Of a DNA stretch of 7,036 nt, positions 4,797-7,036 are shown in pieces (within the stretch, counting starts at the first letter, position 1; each line of letters opens with the position of its first letter). Below the pieces are notes generated by a model, which saw only the letters and a list, made by a program, of their open reading frames with translations, had not been told where the DNA came from and did not search any database. The stretch comes from Acidobacteriota bacterium (GTDB taxonomy: Bacteria > Actinomycetota > Acidimicrobiia > Spongiisociales > UBA5794), in NCBI GenBank assembly GCA_022574065.1, contig JACZST010000101.1, forward strand, positions 1-7,036. Direction: 5' to 3'. The translations under genes and the position numbers were made by a program.

Positions 4797-6304
4797 CAAG
4801 CAACGACGCCATCGGCGCGTAGCCGCTCCACGTCTTCTTCGTCGTAGTCGGCCGTTGCCAGGATCTCGTCGGTGTTGTCCCCAGGCGTCGATGGCCCCGC
4901 CAACTCGCCGGGGAGATCGACGTCGAAGCGCGGAGCGGGGGCGGGAAGCGGATGGCCGGTATGGTCGGCGAACACGCCGCGGAGACTGTTGGTCTCGTGC
5001 ATCGGCGCTTCGTCGAGGCCGAGCACCGGTGTCACACAGGCATCGGTGCCGTCGAAAACGCCCTCCCACTCCGCCCGGGAGCGCTGGGCAAACACCTCGG
5101 CGAACCGATCTCGCAGCTCCGGCCAGCGGGTGGCGTCGAGCTGCTCAGGGAGGTCGGCTTCGCCAAGCCCGAGGCCGTCGATGAGCTCGGCATAGAACTT
5201 CGGCTCCAGCGCCCCAACCGCCATGTGCCGACCATCGCTGGTCGCGTAGGTCGTGTAGAACGGCGCCGCACCATCGAGGAGGTTGCTCGCCCGGGTGTCG
5301 TTCCAGGTGCCGGTGGCGTGCATCTCGTAGAACGGGCTCATCAGGGAGGCTGCGCCGTCGGTCATGGCCGCCTCGACCACCCGGCCCCCGGAACGGTCGC
5401 GGTCAAGCAAAGCGGCGAGCACACCCGCCACTAGATACATGGAGCCGCCGCCGTAGTCCCCGATGAGGTTCAGCGGGGGCACGGGATGATGTGCGTCGCC
5501 GATGGCGTGGAGGGCACCGCTCATGCCGATGTAGTTGATGTCGTGGCCCGCCATCGACGCATATGGTCCCTGGCGTCCCCAACCCGTCATCCTCCCATAC
5601 ACCAGCTCAGGGTTCACCGCGAAACACTGGTCAGGACCGAGTCCGAGCCGTTCCACCACCCCTGGTCGAAACCCCTCCATCAGGACGTCGACGGCGTCGC
5701 GCAGCAGGTGCCAGGCCGAGAAGACGATCAGTGCGGCGATCAGCAGGGAGGCGGCGGGATCGGCCCAGCTCCAGCCGAAGGCCCAGATCAGCGCGCCGGC
5801 CGCGATCGCTCCGACGCTGCCCAGCGCGTCGCTCAAGACGTGAAGCCAGGCACCGCGCATGTTCAGGCTGCTCTTCCGCCCAGGGCTGAGGATCCAGAGG
5901 CCGGCGAGGTTCACCGCGAGGCCGCCCGCCGCGATCATCAGCATGCCGGCTCCCATCACTGCCTGCGGCGCGCCGAGCCGCTCGATGGCCTCGATGGCAA
6001 CCAGCACTGCGACCAGCACGAGCGCCACACCCTGAGCCAGCGCAGCCAGGATCTCGATGCGGGCCAGACCGTAGGTCCAGCGCCGTCCCGAAGGCCGTCC
6101 GGCCATCCAACTCGCGAACAGGGCGAGGCCCAGCGCGGCCACGTCGGACAGCATGTGGCCCGCGTCGGCGAGCAGGGCCAGCGAGCCTGTGATCAGTCCA
6201 CCGACGACCTCGACCGCCATGTACGAAGCGGCCAGTGCCAGCGCGATGCCGAGACGTCGCCGGTTTGCCTGGCTGGCGTACGCGTGACCGTGATCGTGGC
6301 TCAC
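4796..6304 (-). CDS. In-frame chimera: CDF metal-efflux membrane domain joined to a truncated AMACR-type CoA transferase
   Basis: One 502-codon frame holds parts of two unrelated families. Residues 1-205 are the six-helix domain of a cation diffusion facilitator (CzcD/ZitB group). It has a His-rich start (MSHDHGHAY) and the paired metal sites H50/D54 (DAGHMLSD) and H155/D159 (LHVLSDALGS), typical of Zn/Cd/Co exporters. The C-terminal cytoplasmic dimerisation domain is absent. From about residue 211 the protein is a family III (CaiB/BaiF) CoA transferase of the alpha-methylacyl-CoA racemase type. It contains FRPGVVERLGLGP, GRMTGWGRQGP, GHDINY, NLIGDYGGGSMY and VGALEPKFY. The residues matching the His, Asp and Glu of mycobacterial MCR (H254, D283, E367) are present. 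About 80 N-terminal residues, including much of the CoA-binding half, are missing. The join is at DVLMEG (206-211), a motif shared by both families. Neither lost part appears elsewhere in the window. The GTG start at 6304 follows TAGTCT by 6 nt. Either activity is doubtful, and an assembly artefact is possible. Confidence 0.85.
   Translation of the reverse strand: MSHDHGHAYASQANRRRLGIALALAASYMAVEVVGGLITGSLALLADAGHMLSDVAALGLALFASWMAGRPSGRRWTYGLARIEILAALAQGVALVLVAVLVAIEAIERLGAPQAVMGAGMLMIAAGGLAVNLAGLWILSPGRKSSLNMRGAWLHVLSDALGSVGAIAAGALIWAFGWSWADPAASLLIAALIVFSAWHLLRDAVDVLMEGFRPGVVERLGLGPDQCFAVNPELVYGRMTGWGRQGPYASMAGHDINYIGMSGALHAIGDAHHPVPPLNLIGDYGGGSMYLVAGVLAALLDRDRSGGRVVEAAMTDGAASLMSPFYEMHATGTWNDTRASNLLDGAAPFYTTYATSDGRHMAVGALEPKFYAELIDGLGLGEADLPEQLDATRWPELRDRFAEVFAQRSRAEWEGVFDGTDACVTPVLGLDEAPMHETNSLRGVFADHTGHPLPAPAPRFDVDLPGELAGPSTPGDNTDEILATADYDEEDVERLRADGVVA
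5672..5689 (-). other. Fusion junction on shared DVLMEG motif
   Basis: Minus-strand GACGTCCTGATGGAGGGG encodes DVLMEG. Upstream, the context is the end of CDF helix 6 (LLRDAVDVLMEG, normally followed by a VP…-type linker). Downstream, it is the conserved DVL(I/M)EGFRPGV…RLGLGP of racemase-type CoA transferases. Because both parents would carry nearly the same 15-18 bases here, the crossover point cannot be placed more finely. This is what short-homology recombination or a mis-joined assembly would produce. Confidence 0.7.
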
Positions 6305-6310
6305 GGGCAG

Positions 6311-6316
6311 AGACTA
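6311..6316 (-). promoter_or_regulatory. -10 box TAGTCT, probable leaderless promoter of the CDF-CoA transferase chimera
   Basis: Minus-strand TAGTCT (in GGTTAGTCT) ends 6 nt before the GTG at 6304, and there is no Shine-Dalgarno sequence. The arrangement matches those before the YbaK-domain and DUF368 genes, supporting both the start choice and a common host style. Confidence 0.45.
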
Positions 6317-6332
6317 ACCCAGCTCGTCGATC

Positions 6333-6344
6333 CGACTCCAGTCG
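6333..6344. repeat. Short dyad in the divergent intergenic region
   Basis: CGACT-CC-AGTCG is a perfect 5-bp inverted repeat with a 2-nt centre, followed closely by CGCGC-T-GCGCG (6349-6359). They lie between the CDF start (6304) and the glycosyltransferase start (6437), where an operator would be expected. In GC-rich DNA such dyads also arise by chance, and no regulator site is recognised. Confidence 0.2.
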
Positions 6345-6436
6345 AGTGCGCGCTGCGCGTTGATCCGTTCTCAAGCCACGGCTCAGGGGCTGCCTGGACT
6401 AACATGGGAACGGGTACGACGAACTGGGGCAGGTCA

Positions 6437-7036
6437 ATGGAATTGGGCCGAAATCGCGTATTGCTGGTTGCAATCGTCTTGGTCTTCATTGCCGTCTACG
6501 CCTGGCTTCATCTGCGTGCCGCCTTTACTTTGCCACTTCCTTGGCCCGATGAGCCGGACTTTCTCTGGCCCGCGATCGCTCTTGCCCGAGACGGCAGCTT
6601 GCTCGCCCCAGAGATGAATCGCGAGCTTCACATGATGTGGATGCCACCGGGCTTCATGGTCTTTACGGCCGGGTGGATTTGGCTGTTTGGATTCAGCTTG
6701 GAGCTTGTGCGCGCACTCTCGGCGGCTCTGATAGTGACCTTCTTCTGCGCAATCGTGCTCATGCTTCGCAGGCACCAGGCACCCTTGGCCAGCACCTTAC
6801 TCTGCGGTTTATTCCTGCTTGACGCGCACTTTGTCGCCGCTGGGAACGTTGGCCGCATGGAGGCCCTATTGCTGGCGGTGTTGGGCCTTGGCCTTTGGAG
6901 ATTGAGCCGGGACGATGTCATCACCGGGATGTGCGTTCTCTCAATCACGCCAATCATTCACCCCAACGGTCTGTATTTTGTCTTGGCCTCTCTGCTCTTC
7001 GTGGTGATCAGTGGCCTAGCGGCGCAGCGATGGCGC
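6437..7036 (+). CDS. Polytopic GT-C-type glycosyltransferase (PMT/ArnT-like), 5' part
   Basis: The first 200 codons are in the window; the frame is open to the right edge. The protein starts MELGRNRVLLVAIVLVF, with a first transmembrane helix at about residues 8-24. A periplasmic loop with PWPDEPDF (35-42) follows; D38-E39 match the acidic pair in the first loop of GT-C glycosyltransferases that use polyprenyl-phosphate sugars. Next come LHMMWMPPGFMVFTAGWIWLFG-type sequence around residues 66-88 and at least three more hydrophobic segments (about 96-110, 117-131, 135-151), as expected for the GT39/ArnT-like superfamily. Donor and acceptor are unknown. The start is uncertain: an in-frame ATG at 6404 would add 11 residues but overlaps a TAACAT -10-like box (6400-6405), so 6437 with a short leader is preferred. 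Codon use (TTG, CTT, TTT, ATT) is clearly less GC-biased than the neighbours, suggesting a different origin. Confidence 0.75.
   Translation, partial: MELGRNRVLLVAIVLVFIAVYAWLHLRAAFTLPLPWPDEPDFLWPAIALARDGSLLAPEMNRELHMMWMPPGFMVFTAGWIWLFGFSLELVRALSAALIVTFFCAIVLMLRRHQAPLASTLLCGLFLLDAHFVAAGNVGRMEALLLAVLGLGLWRLSRDDVITGMCVLSITPIIHPNGLYFVLASLLFVVISGLAAQRWR

Noticed and set aside
4796..6304. Idea that the CDF-CoA transferase join is a frameshift between two overlapping genes
   Set aside because: The frame is continuous through the junction, and neither the CDF C-terminus nor the racemase N-terminus is found in other frames nearby, so sequence is missing rather than shifted.
5631..6374. Minus-strand frame of 247 codons overlapping the CDF domain
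   Set aside because: It is an Arg/Gly-rich shifted frame of the CDF coding region; the CDF frame has all expected helices and metal residues.
6404..6436. Upstream ATG at 6404 for the glycosyltransferase
   Set aside because: It is in frame but overlaps a TAACAT -10-like box and adds a polar stretch with no family support; kept only as an alternative.

Overview
The window reads like a high-GC actinobacterial chromosome, probably an uncultured or environmental lineage. Three things suggest this: GC-rich third codon positions, GTG/TTG starts, and several genes with a TANNNT -10 box placed 6-10 nt before the start codon and no Shine-Dalgarno sequence, as in leaderless actinobacterial transcripts. 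The taxonomic placement is inference only.

Positions 1-2637 are a mobile-element cluster, read entirely on the minus strand. At the left edge is the left end of an IS110-family element: the first 51 codons of its DEDD recombinase and, upstream, a non-coding leader. The leader folds on the minus strand into a 5' hairpin plus two looped stems, the architecture of an IS110 bridge RNA. Its proposed target guide repeats the DNA flanking the element's left end (9 nt identical), and its proposed donor guide is complementary to the first bases of the element, both meeting at a CT core. The element sits 16 bp downstream of a tyrosine recombinase gene. That gene has a complete catalytic set but has lost its native start where a complete IS256-family (Mutator-type) element abuts it. 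The IS256 element has imperfect inverted repeats of about 32-35 bp, carries its own DDE transposase, and has no visible target-site duplication.

Positions 2638-4795 look like ordinary chromosome. A D-aminoacyl-tRNA deacylase gene (dtd, minus) and a YbaK-domain gene (plus) are divergent across only 36 bp, placing two probable tRNA-proofreading proteins back to back. Next is a DUF368 membrane protein (plus), from the family that includes the undecaprenyl-phosphate translocase PopT. It converges on the following gene.

Positions 4796-6304 (minus) form one uninterrupted 502-codon frame joining two unrelated proteins. The first 205-211 residues are the six-helix membrane domain of a cation diffusion facilitator (Zn/Cd/Co efflux). 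The rest is the C-terminal three-quarters of a CaiB/BaiF-type CoA transferase of the alpha-methylacyl-CoA racemase group. The join lies on a short motif (DVLMEG) that both families carry, so it is either an in-frame illegitimate recombination or an assembly chimera. Upstream and divergent, from 6437 to the right edge, is the start of a polytopic GT-C-type glycosyltransferase whose codon use is visibly less GC-biased than its neighbours.

No tRNA, rRNA or CRISPR array was seen, and no gene-free stretch exceeds 300 bases. The longest gap (154-408) holds the bridge-RNA candidate. The gap at 2638-2749 between the IS256 end and dtd shows nothing I can assign.
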